This document shows, piece after piece, positions 1 through 5,033 of a DNA stretch of 6,903 bases. The DNA is from Candidatus Nomurabacteria bacterium CG_4_9_14_0_2_um_filter_32_10 (lineage in GTDB: Bacteria; Patescibacteriota; Minisyncoccia; Phycocordibacterales; UBA9973), in assembly GCA_002788475.1 (NCBI GenBank), contig PFRK01000018.1, forward strand, positions 1-6,903. The letters are read 5' to 3'. Under the pieces are notes generated by a model that saw nothing but the letters and a program-made list of their open reading frames with translations, was not told the DNA's origin and made no database searches. How positions within the stretch are numbered: position 1 is the stretch's first letter; every line of letters begins with the position of its first letter. Made by a program: the position numbers and the translations under genes.

Positions 1-1562
1 CCGGCAGTAAAAACAAGCATCGTTTCTTTTTCTGGTATTAAATCTTCATCACTTATTTCTTTATTTCCACCTTTAATTATTTTTGTTCTACGTTCATCTG
101 CATATTTTTCTCGAATTTCTTTTAACTCTGAAGAAATAACATTGAGTATCTTTTTAGAACTTGCTAAAAGATCTTTCGTTTCTTTGATAAATTTTTGTTT
201 TTCTTCAAGTTCATTTTCTACGGCTTTTCTTTCAAGACCAGCTAGCTTTTGTAATTTCATTTCAAGTATTGCTATTGCTTGCAATTCCGAAAATTTAAAT
301 TCCTTCATTAAGTTAAATTTAGCAACTTGTCCATCTTTAGATCCTCGTATTACAGTAATAACACGGTCAATTTTATCTAATGCTTTTTTTAATCCAAGTA
401 AAATATGTTCTCTCTCTTCTGCCTTTCTTAAATCATATTGACTTCTTCTTTTTACAACTTCTTTCCTATGTTCAATAAATAAAGCAAGGATTGATTTAAG
501 GGATAATGTTTGTGGTACACCATCTACAAGTGCAACAACATTAAAATTAAAATTAGATTCGAGTTGAGTGTTTTTATAAATATAGTTTAAAACTTTTTCA
601 GGAACAGCAGTATTTTTTAAATCAATAACTATTCTTATATCTCTAGTTGATTCATCTCGAAGTCCTTTTATTCCATCTAACTTTTTTTCTTGCACTAATT
701 CTGCAATAGCCATTATTAAATTTGATTTATTTACTCTGTAAGGAATAGAAGTAATAACAATTTGGAAATTACCACCTTTTTGTTCTATTATTTCTGCTTC
801 ACCTCGACATACTACTCCACCTCTACCTGTACCATAAGCATGAAGCATATCTTTATAATTATATACTATGCCTCCTGTAGGAAAATCAGGACCTTTAACA
901 AATTGCATCAAATCTTCAGTTGTAGCGTCTTCGTTTTCAATTAAATAATTTGTCGCATCTAATACTTCAGATAAATTATGTGGCGGAATATTTGTCGCCA
1001 TACCGACAGCAATACCTAATGTACCATTCAAAAGAAGCGCTGGAACAGCAGATGGAAGTACTATCGGCTCTTTACGAGTTTGGTCATAATTTGAACGAAA
1101 ATCAATTGTTTCTTTTTCTAAATCACGTAAAAGTTCATTAGAAATTTTAGACATTTTTGCTTCTGTATAACGCATAGCCGCAGCATTATCTCCATCGATA
1201 GAACCAAAGTTTCCTTGTCCTAATATTAAAGGATAACGATAAGAAAATTCTTGCGCCATTCCAACCATTGAATCATACACAGCTACATCTCCATGTGGAT
1301 GATATTTCCCAAGTACATCTCCTACCACTGCAGCAGATTTTCTAAAACGTGAAGTCGAAGTAAGACCCATTTCATGCATGGCATATAAAATTCTTCGATG
1401 AACAGGTTTTAAACCATCTCTGACGTCTGGTAATGCACGTGCAGTAATAACCGACATAGCATATGCCAAATAAGATTCTTCCATTTCTTTTACTACATCT
1501 ACTGGAGTAATCCCATCCTTACGTATTTCAATTGGTTCTATATCTTTTTCTTTTTTCGCCAT
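1..1562 (-). CDS. gyrA: DNA gyrase subunit A, 3' end cut by window
   Basis: The A subunit of DNA gyrase cuts and rejoins both DNA strands so that, with GyrB, it introduces negative supercoils using ATP. I translated all 520 visible codons by hand and found no frameshift or internal stop. Near the N-terminus is [26 protein letters not shown], followed by [13 protein letters not shown] (quinolone region, about residues 86-97). AAAMRYTE carries the catalytic Arg131-Tyr132 (E. coli R121-Y122). Further on are [28 protein letters not shown] and DERRT. The visible part is the whole breakage-reunion core; the C-terminal beta-propeller with the GyrA box lies off the window, so ParC cannot be formally excluded, although MAKKEK..ITPVDV and the single-gyrase style favour GyrA. 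The position equal to E. coli Ser83 is Val93, while Asp97 (D87) is kept. The ATG at 1560-1562 fits the family N-terminus but has only AGG directly against it, not a well-spaced Shine-Dalgarno. The upstream neighbour is the small membrane protein, 76 bp away. Confidence 0.97.
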   Translation of the reverse strand, partial: MAKKEKDIEPIEIRKDGITPVDVVKEMEESYLAYAMSVITARALPDVRDGLKPVHRRILYAMHEMGLTSTSRFRKSAAVVGDVLGKYHPHGDVAVYDSMVGMAQEFSYRYPLILGQGNFGSIDGDNAAAMRYTEAKMSKISNELLRDLEKETIDFRSNYDQTRKEPIVLPSAVPALLLNGTLGIAVGMATNIPPHNLSEVLDATNYLIENEDATTEDLMQFVKGPDFPTGGIVYNYKDMLHAYGTGRGGVVCRGEAEIIEQKGGNFQIVITSIPYRVNKSNLIMAIAELVQEKKLDGIKGLRDESTRDIRIVIDLKNTAVPEKVLNYIYKNTQLESNFNFNVVALVDGVPQTLSLKSILALFIEHRKEVVKRRSQYDLRKAEEREHILLGLKKALDKIDRVITVIRGSKDGQVAKFNLMKEFKFSELQAIAILEMKLQKLAGLERKAVENELEEKQKFIKETKDLLASSKKILNVISSELKEIREKYADERRTKIIKGGNKEISDEDLIPEKETMLVFTA

Positions 1563-1601
1563 CCTAATATAAAATTATTTAATAATGCCTCTGTGTTTTA
1601 A

Positions 1602-1631
1602 TTGTGTCCAGTTAATTTTATAAAAGGACAA
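1602..1631. repeat. weak inverted repeat in the gyrA leader
   Basis: In the 76-bp gap before gyrA, TTGTGTCC (1602-1609) faces GGACAA (1626-1631) across an AT-rich spacer, pairing with a two-base bulge. It could be a weak transcript hairpin between the small membrane protein gene and gyrA. There is no clear U-tract, so I do not call a terminator. The TTGTCC arm is a poor echo of the TTGTCCCGT arms found before rpsA and murC. Confidence 0.25.
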
Positions 1632-1638
1632 ATAAATG

Positions 1639-1884
1639 TTATTCTTCAGTAGAAATAACATCCGAAGTACTTTTATATCCATCGACTAAATTATCTTTTA
1701 ATACAGAAAAGGGTTCTAAATCTTGTTTTATTTTCACTTTAGTATCAGGATTTGACAAACTTTTTCCTAAACTAAAGACCCAAAGTATCACCATAATAAT
1801 AGCTACTACAAATATAAGAATATGCAAAACATGTCTCCTTACTTCTTCAGGCTGTCTTCTTAAATTATGAATTATTTTTTTCAT
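1639..1884 (-). CDS. small single-pass membrane protein, unknown function
   Basis: I do not recognise a named family. The 81-residue product starts with a basic segment (MKKIIHNLRRQPEEVRRH), then has one hydrophobic helix at about residues 19-39 (VLHILIFVVAIIMVILWVFSL). A polar, mixed-charge tail of about 40 residues follows and ends in STEE. By the positive-inside rule the N-terminus should be cytoplasmic and the tail outside. There is no signal-peptidase site, cysteine or catalytic motif. The LRRQPEEVRR stretch before the helix resembles short proteins I associate with Parcubacteria, but this is memory, not a search. The gene lies 40 bp after the MBL-fold gene and 76 bp before gyrA on the same strand, so co-transcription is likely. 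It has an ATG start with no Shine-Dalgarno in front. A job in gyrase function should not be assumed from position alone. Confidence 0.8.
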   Translation of the reverse strand: MKKIIHNLRRQPEEVRRHVLHILIFVVAIIMVILWVFSLGKSLSNPDTKVKIKQDLEPFSVLKDNLVDGYKSTSDVISTEE

Positions 1885-1886
1885 AT

Positions 1887-1915
1887 ACTTTATAAACTTG
1901 ATTACTTTATAAACT
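1887..1915. repeat. tandem 12-bp direct repeat before the small membrane protein
   Basis: ACTTTATAAACT occurs at 1887-1898 and again, identical, at 1904-1915, a 17-bp period. Each copy contains the palindrome TTTATAAA. The pair fills most of the 40-bp gap between the MBL-fold gene and the small membrane protein gene and ends two bases from the latter's ATG. It may be a paired protein-binding site, a duplicated translation-start context, or chance in AT-rich DNA. Confidence 0.6.
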
Positions 1916-1924
1916 TTTTACTTG

Positions 1925-2569
1925 TTATACTGCCTTCAGTATAACTACTTCCCCTTCTTTACCATCTAAATCTTTTAATTTAAGTGTGAGTTTATCTACT
2001 ACTTCAGCCTTTTCTTCTCCTAATTCTTTTAGAAACGTTTTTAGAGAATTATTATCATAACTCATGGGTATAATTAATTTTGATTCAAATAATAATGCAA
2101 GTTTTGCTGCTTCTTTTGGATCAAGTAAACTTATTCCTTCAGAAAAGTTTTTACCACCTATTGGAATAAAAAGAATATCAGGACTATCAATCACTTCTTG
2201 AGTTTCTTTTGAAAGATCGGCACTTGATAATGCACCTAAGAATGCAACTTTAATATTGTCTAATGCAAATAAATAAATTGTATTAATAAAATCTTTACCC
2301 GAAACTAAAGCCTTTGACATTACGCCCTTAACAAAAACTTCTTTTATTTCATAATCTCCTGGACCAGAAATAATAAAAGGCATACGTTCACCATGAGAAA
2401 GTTGTTCCGTTCCATTATATAATGGATGGTTAGTAGTAATGAATGCTATGTCTGCACCAAAATGTACTACTATCTCAGATTTAGCTTTTTTGCTTACTGG
2501 ATTAAAAGCCAAAACCAAATCTCCCTGTGCAATCTTAAAAAATTGTTCTCCAAAATACGTTATTATCAT
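1925..2569 (-). CDS. MBL-fold (UlaG/UPF0173-like) protein lacking metal ligands
   Basis: The product has a metallo-beta-lactamase fold of the short UlaG/Lactamase_B_3 type. Using the ATG at 2567-2569 gives 214 residues starting MIITYFGEQFFKIAQGD, which is how the fold normally begins (first beta strands, then FNP where active relatives have IDP). Later come ISGPGDYEI (about 68-75), FLGALS (about 110-115), PDILFIPIGG (about 130-139), DPKEAAKLA and KLIIPMSY (about 164-171). The HxHxDH metal site is absent: the place reads TTNHPLYNG. The aspartate of the usual LGDLG is Ala113 and the histidine of IPMHY is Ser170. It is therefore probably not a metal-dependent hydrolase; role unknown. A longer in-frame GTG start (2612-2614) exists, but its 15 extra residues are the translation of a promoter and of a repeat arm, so I reject it. 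The gene is first in the possible transcript leading to gyrA. Confidence 0.88.
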   Translation of the reverse strand: MIITYFGEQFFKIAQGDLVLAFNPVSKKAKSEIVVHFGADIAFITTNHPLYNGTEQLSHGERMPFIISGPGDYEIKEVFVKGVMSKALVSGKDFINTIYLFALDNIKVAFLGALSSADLSKETQEVIDSPDILFIPIGGKNFSEGISLLDPKEAAKLALLFESKLIIPMSYDNNSLKTFLKELGEEKAEVVDKLTLKLKDLDGKEGEVVILKAV

Positions 2570-2576
2570 TATTACT

Positions 2577-2585
2577 ATTATACCA
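2577..2585 (-). promoter_or_regulatory. extended -10 promoter for the MBL-fold gene, probably leaderless
   Basis: Reading the minus strand, TGGTATAAT is a perfect extended -10 element (TGn plus TATAAT, hexamer at 2577-2582). No good -35 lies 17 bases upstream (about TTTCTT), as is tolerated by extended -10 promoters. Transcription would begin about seven bases on, at or next to the A of the ATG at 2569, giving a leaderless mRNA. There is no Shine-Dalgarno, which agrees. Confidence 0.65.
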
Positions 2586-2607
2586 AAAAATAGTAGAAAA
2601 AGAAATG

Positions 2608-2718
2608 ACCTCACCCCTTAATCCCCTCTCCATTTTAATAAAATAGAGAGGGGAAAATGCTCGTAAATTTCTCCCCTCTCTAAAATTATAATTTTGGAGA
2701 GGGGGCAGGAGGTGAGGT
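2608..2718. mobile_element. MITE-like palindromic element, 111 bp
   Basis: The ends are ACCTCACC (2608-2615) and GGTGAGGT (2711-2718), an exact 8-bp terminal inverted repeat. Inside are two successive hairpins, each with arms CCCCTCTC and GAGAGGGG extended by AT pairs: the first around 2623-2648 with ATTTTA/TAAAAT, the second around 2673-2705 with AAAATT/AATTTT. The whole could fold as an outer stem carrying two arms. It holds no gene. TG flanks it on both sides (2606-2607 and 2719-2720), too short to prove a target duplication. Such elements are often multi-copy and moved by a transposase in trans; no transposase is in the window. Its left arm supplies the spurious GTG start of the MBL gene. 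Confidence 0.6.
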
Positions 2719-2745
2719 TGCTTTTTTATAAAATTATAGTAAGAT
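2718..2745 (+). promoter_or_regulatory. possible promoter for the rpsA leader transcript
   Basis: TTGCTT (2718-2723), a 16-bp spacer and TAAGAT (2740-2745) make a moderate sigma-70-type promoter pointing to rpsA, with a start near 2752. The -35 begins at the last base of the palindromic element. TATAGT (2735-2740) is an alternative -10. I see no better promoter between here and rpsA, but AT-rich DNA gives many false -10 matches. Confidence 0.35.
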
Positions 2746-2755
2746 AACTTATATT

Positions 2756-2786
2756 ATCAGCCAGAGGCTGATCCGCCTCAGGCGGA
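2756..2786. repeat. two adjoining perfect palindromes
   Basis: ATCAGCC-AGA-GGCTGAT (2756-2772) runs into TCCGCCT-C-AGGCGGA (2772-2786), sharing base 2772. Both arms are perfect, with short 3-nt loops. Both are GC-rich islands in AT-rich DNA. They may be members of a genome-wide family of intergenic palindromes, or simply the first two hairpins of the RNA described at 2752-2877. Confidence 0.75.
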
Positions 2787-2853
2787 AAAGCATGGATTTG
2801 GGGTAACCTCACTGATATCGTCTCAGACGAAGAATGTGAAACCTAAACCTTAT

Positions 2854-2877
2854 ATCCGCTTTATAGCGGATTTTTAT
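2854..2877 (+). terminator. intrinsic terminator upstream of rpsA
   Basis: ATCCGCT (2854-2860), loop TTAT, AGCGGAT (2865-2871), then TTTTTATTT: a perfect 7-bp stem followed by a T-rich tract on the plus strand only. No plus-strand protein gene precedes it, so it either ends a small RNA or works as an attenuator about 75 bases before rpsA. Confidence 0.7.
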
Positions 2878-2893
2878 TTGATTTATTACTTGT

Positions 2894-2950
2894 CCCGTTA
2901 AAAATTTCACTTACGAGGACGAGATAATAAAATTAAAAATTTTTAATGGG
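2894..2950 (+). promoter_or_regulatory. long inverted repeat abutting the rpsA start codon
   Basis: CCCGTTAAAAATTT (2894-2907) pairs with AAATTTTTAATGGG (2937-2950), whose last G touches the ATG. All 14 positions pair in the sense RNA if one is G-U; in the opposite strand that position is an A-C mismatch. The loop is 29 bases and contains ACGAGGACGAG, the only purine-rich stretch near the start. TTACTTGTCCCGT (2886-2898) recurs exactly before murC (6515-6527, minus strand). S1 autoregulates its own mRNA in E. coli; a similar role here is inference. Confidence 0.6.
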
Positions 2951-4036
2951 ATGAAAAAGGAAGAAATTATAGAAGAAAGAGAAAATTTAATTTTAAAATC
3001 TATTGTTGATAGAAGTGCAAGTAGACCTGAGGCTGATTCACTCGTAGAAGGCCCAGTAATTCTCGTAGAAAAATCATCAGTCTTCGTTGACTTATCACCT
3101 TTCGGAACAGGTATCATTTATGGCCGTGAATTTATTAATGCAAAAGACATTATTAAAAAAATAAGTCTAGGTGATATTATCAAGGCAAAGGTTGTTGAAA
3201 AAGAAAACGAAAATGGATATACAGAACTTTCTCTAAAAGAAGCTAAACAAGCACTCACATGGAGTGAAGCTGAAAAAGCTATAAAGGCAAAAACTGTTCT
3301 AGATTTAAAAATAAAAGATGCAAATAAAGGTGGTCTAATTTTAGAATGGCAAGGAATACAAGGATTCTTACCTGCTTCCCAACTTAAAGCTGACCACTAT
3401 CCTAGAGTATTAGATTCAGATAAAGATAAAATACTAAAAGAACTAAAAAAACTTATCGGTGAAAAAATTTCAGTAATGATTATTTCTACTCTTCCAAAGG
3501 AGGGAAAATTAATCTTCTCTGAAAAAGATAACAATCCAGAAGAAAAGAAAGAAATACTAAGTAAATATACTGTCGGAGATGAACTAGACTGTACTGTTGC
3601 TGGTTTAGTTGATTTTGGAATATTCCTAAAACTTGAAGATGGATTGGAAGGACTTGTTCATATTTCTGAACTTGATTGGGGCCTTGTGGATGATCCTCGT
3701 ACTATGTATAAAGTCGGAGACAGTGTTCGCGCAAAAGTAATTGAAATAAAAGATGGAAAAATTTCACTTTCGATTAAAGCTTTAAAAGAAAATCCTTGGA
3801 CAGAATTTGAAGGCAAATTAAAAAAGGGAGACATTATTAAAGGTGTTGTTATTAAATATAATAAACACGGTGCTCTTATTTCTATCAAAGAAGGAGTAGC
3901 TGGACTTGTACATAATTCAACTTTTGGTGGAGAATTAAAACTCCGTGAAAAATTAGAACTCGGGAAAAATTATAATTTCCAAATTACACTATTTGAACCC
4001 AAAGAACATAAAATGACTTTGATTCACTTAGAATAA
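2951..4036 (+). CDS. rpsA: 30S ribosomal protein S1, four S1 domains
   Basis: S1 is the RNA-binding protein of the small ribosomal subunit that helps load and unwind mRNA. The 361-residue product begins with a charged helix (to about residue 25) followed by four OB-fold S1 repeats at about 30-98, 113-191, 207-277 and 291-361. Repeat 3 is the most typical: VGDELDCTVAGLVDFGIFL, then GLEGLVHISELDW, then KVGDSVRAKVIEI and GKISLSIKAL. It is followed by the NPWTEF linker usual between S1 repeats. Repeats 1 and 2 are more divergent, as in the ribosome-binding N-terminal repeats of larger S1 proteins. E. coli S1 has six repeats and 557 residues, so this is a short form. The ATG at 2951 has no Shine-Dalgarno at normal spacing; it follows directly on an inverted repeat. 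The gene is monocistronic here, facing the convergent hydrolase gene 100 bp downstream. Confidence 0.93.
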   Translation: MKKEEIIEERENLILKSIVDRSASRPEADSLVEGPVILVEKSSVFVDLSPFGTGIIYGREFINAKDIIKKISLGDIIKAKVVEKENENGYTELSLKEAKQALTWSEAEKAIKAKTVLDLKIKDANKGGLILEWQGIQGFLPASQLKADHYPRVLDSDKDKILKELKKLIGEKISVMIISTLPKEGKLIFSEKDNNPEEKKEILSKYTVGDELDCTVAGLVDFGIFLKLEDGLEGLVHISELDWGLVDDPRTMYKVGDSVRAKVIEIKDGKISLSIKALKENPWTEFEGKLKKGDIIKGVVIKYNKHGALISIKEGVAGLVHNSTFGGELKLREKLELGKNYNFQITLFEPKEHKMTLIHLE

Positions 4037-4138
4037 AATCTCAAATAGTATTTTTTTCGGCATACGCAATATTAGTTTCGTAAACCACATTCAAGTTAGA
4101 ATGAGAGCTGTAAAAAAGTAGCTATCTGAGATTTTTTT
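4036..4138 (+). terminator. large stem-loop terminator between convergent genes
   Basis: AAATCTCAAATAG (4036-4048) pairs with CTATCTGAGATTT (4122-4134) with one mismatch. After a one-base bulge, TATTTTTTT (4049-4057) pairs with AAAAAAGTA (4112-4120), giving about 21 pairs. The right arm runs into seven Ts (4132-4138), fitting an rpsA terminator. The loop of about 54 bases has its own small hairpin (CATTC/GAATG). The left arm uses the last base of the rpsA stop codon, and the hydrolase stop TAA (4137-4139, minus) lies in the T-tract, so the element may end both transcripts. Confidence 0.7.
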
Positions 4139-4778
4139 ATGTAGTAGTTTTTTCTATTAGTTCTTCTTCTCCAATAGCTTTCATTATAGATTTAACTTGT
4201 TTTACGTAATTTGGAATAATAGATGGCGGATTATAAGCTTTTAAAATTTGATCCGTTGTTTTATCAGCATAATGTTTTGCAGTATTAGGATTATTACCAC
4301 CTAAATTCCTAGCCACTGTTTCAATAGCTTTTTCATTAGAATCAAAACCAATTTTACAAGAACCCCAACCAAATGCATTATTTGATACTTTCTTACAATC
4401 AAATTTTCCTCCTGTAGATTCTCGAACAGTTATCGCAGGTAAAAGACGCCAATCAAGATCATTTTTCTCGGCTTCTTCCACCATCTTCATACCCATACCT
4501 GCAAGTGGCATATCATGCGACTTAAAATAAGCATCTATAGCTTCTACTTTAGCTTGCCTCACTGAGTCAAGATGGGCTTTTAAATCTTTAGTTTCCTGAG
4601 CTAAGACCTGGTTAAAGGCTAATAGTCCTGAAACTTCAATATTTTGTTTTTGTATAAATACGGTTTGTGTGGATTCCTTAGTTGTATTAATCACAATACT
4701 TCCAAAAGGAACTGTTCCTGTCATAAAAGGCAAAAACATCAAAGATTGAACAAACCGCATTAAATTGTTTTTATTCAT
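4137..4778 (-). CDS. secreted lysozyme-like peptidoglycan hydrolase
   Basis: This is probably a cell-wall glycan hydrolase (lysozyme-superfamily, glucosaminidase/transglycosylase-like) working outside the membrane. With the ATG at 4776-4778 it has 213 residues. The N-terminus MNKNNLMRFVQ with a hydrophobic run to about residue 30 looks like a signal peptide or anchor. A linker and an alpha-helical charged stretch (about 60-82) come next, then the catalytic-type domain to about 205. It contains DAYFKSHDMPLAG, WRLLPAITVRESTGG with Glu120 as the likely catalytic acid, NNAFGWGSCK, and ETVARNLGG. YNPPSIIPNYVKQV is typical of the end of the domain. Cys128 and Cys141 could form a disulfide outside the cell. 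A longer TTG start at 4805 would only add residues encoded by a hairpin repeat. The gene has its own promoter (4863-4891) and lies between rpsA and murC, in a wall-synthesis neighbourhood. Confidence 0.85.
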   Translation of the reverse strand: MNKNNLMRFVQSLMFLPFMTGTVPFGSIVINTTKESTQTVFIQKQNIEVSGLLAFNQVLAQETKDLKAHLDSVRQAKVEAIDAYFKSHDMPLAGMGMKMVEEAEKNDLDWRLLPAITVRESTGGKFDCKKVSNNAFGWGSCKIGFDSNEKAIETVARNLGGNNPNTAKHYADKTTDQILKAYNPPSIIPNYVKQVKSIMKAIGEEELIEKTTT

Positions 4779-4816
4779 ATTATCCCGCCCTCGACGGGAC
4801 GCCAACTCCGTATCAT
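4775..4816 (-). other. possible 13-codon upstream ORF overlapping the hydrolase start
   Basis: On the minus strand an ATG at 4814-4816 opens a frame encoding MIRSWRPVEGGII and stops at TGA (4775-4777), which overlaps the hydrolase ATG as ATGA. This is the geometry of translational coupling. It has no Shine-Dalgarno and its composition is that of the embedded hairpin, so it may be accidental. Confidence 0.2.
4783..4799 (-). promoter_or_regulatory. hairpin just before the hydrolase start codon
   Basis: In the mRNA sense, TCCCGTC (4799-4793) pairs with GGCGGGA (4789-4783) around the loop GAG; the U-G pair exists only on the sense strand. The stem ends four bases before the ATG and holds GAGGG, the best Shine-Dalgarno candidate, partly in its loop and partly in its 3' arm. 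It could limit ribosome access. The outer bases GTCCCGT and GGGAT match the palindromes before rpsA and murC. Confidence 0.6.
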
Positions 4817-4862
4817 TTATTCAACTTTTACTGAAATAGCCCTTAAATAAGGACATTTGAAT

Positions 4863-4891
4863 ATATTAGCATACTCTATATTAAAAGTCAA
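4863..4891 (-). promoter_or_regulatory. sigma-70-type promoter for the hydrolase gene
   Basis: On the minus strand: TTGACT (4891-4886), a 17-bp spacer, and TAATAT (4868-4863) preceded by TGC, an extended -10. The predicted start near 4856 gives a leader of about 78 bases before the ATG at 4778, carrying the possible upstream ORF and the hairpin. Confidence 0.75.
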
Positions 4892-4929
4892 TAGAAAAAC
4901 ACTAATTCTAACATCTGTCAAATACAAAA

Positions 4930-4961
4930 TAGCTTGTAAAATAAGGTTATTTTGTAAGCTA
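4930..4961. repeat. 13+13 bp inverted repeat between two divergent promoters
   Basis: TAGCTT-GT-AAAATAA (4930-4944) and TTATTTT-GT-AAGCTA (4947-4961) are mirror arms with a symmetric GT/GT mismatch and a GG centre. It lies upstream of the hydrolase promoter (-35 at 4886-4891) and directly before a plus-strand TTGACA (4966-4971). It could be an operator or a hairpin. It makes no T-tract on either strand. Confidence 0.6.
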
Positions 4962-4965
4962 ACCA

Positions 4966-4994
4966 TTGACAAATAATGTTAAAATATGAATAAT
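4966..4994 (+). promoter_or_regulatory. possible plus-strand promoter pointing at the 3' end of murC
   Basis: A perfect TTGACA (4966-4971), 17-bp spacer and AATAAT (4989-4994) point rightwards into the gap after murC. The only thing downstream is about 80 bases ending in the hairpin at 5034-5078, so it would make a short RNA or murC antisense. AT-rich context makes the -10 uncertain. Confidence 0.35.
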
Positions 4995-5033
4995 ATAGCT
5001 CTTGTGGATAAAAAAAGGACAGGCCTTCTCTAG

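Larger units (their letters stand above)
2752..2877 (+). ncRNA. structured RNA: rpsA leader/attenuator or stand-alone small RNA
   Basis: There is no open frame of useful length here, but nearly every segment can pair. In order: ATCAGCC/GGCTGAT (2756-2772), TCCGCC/GGCGGA (2772-2786), and a long arm. In that arm GGATTTGGGGT (2794-2804) pairs with ACCTAAACC (2841-2849) with small bulges, then TCAC (2809-2812) with GTGA (2836-2839), then a symmetric 6x6 internal loop, then CGTC/GACG (2819-2829) closed by TCA. The last element is an intrinsic terminator. GGCGGA of the second hairpin can instead pair with the 5' arm of the terminator, and ATCCGC (2771-2776) with its 3' arm, so a switch between terminated and read-through states is possible. 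I do not recognise the RNA: it lacks tRNA T-loop, SRP and tmRNA signatures. Confidence 0.4.

Noticed and set aside
142..1141. Open plus-strand frames of 60-99 codons at 142-441, 762-944 and 950-1141
   Set aside because: They lie antisense to gyrA, whose frame is continuous and full of family motifs; their translations are low-complexity with no domain.
2570..2614. GTG-started N-terminal extension giving the MBL-fold protein a membrane anchor
   Set aside because: The segment overlaps a repeat arm and a perfect extended -10 element, and the fold starts at the internal methionine.
2752..2877. tRNA, tmRNA or SRP RNA in the rpsA leader
   Set aside because: No GTTCRA T-loop, no CCA end, no tag peptide frame and no GGAA/AGCAG SRP apical loop.
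4779..4805. TTG-started 9-residue extension of the hydrolase
   Set aside because: It encodes only the hairpin repeat, would spoil the signal peptide, and an ATG follows with normal N-terminal character.
4986..5033. 15-codon plus-strand ORF (MNNIALVDKKRTGLL) after the TTGACA promoter
   Set aside because: Its ATG overlaps the predicted -10 region, there is no ribosome site, and it is too short to support as coding.
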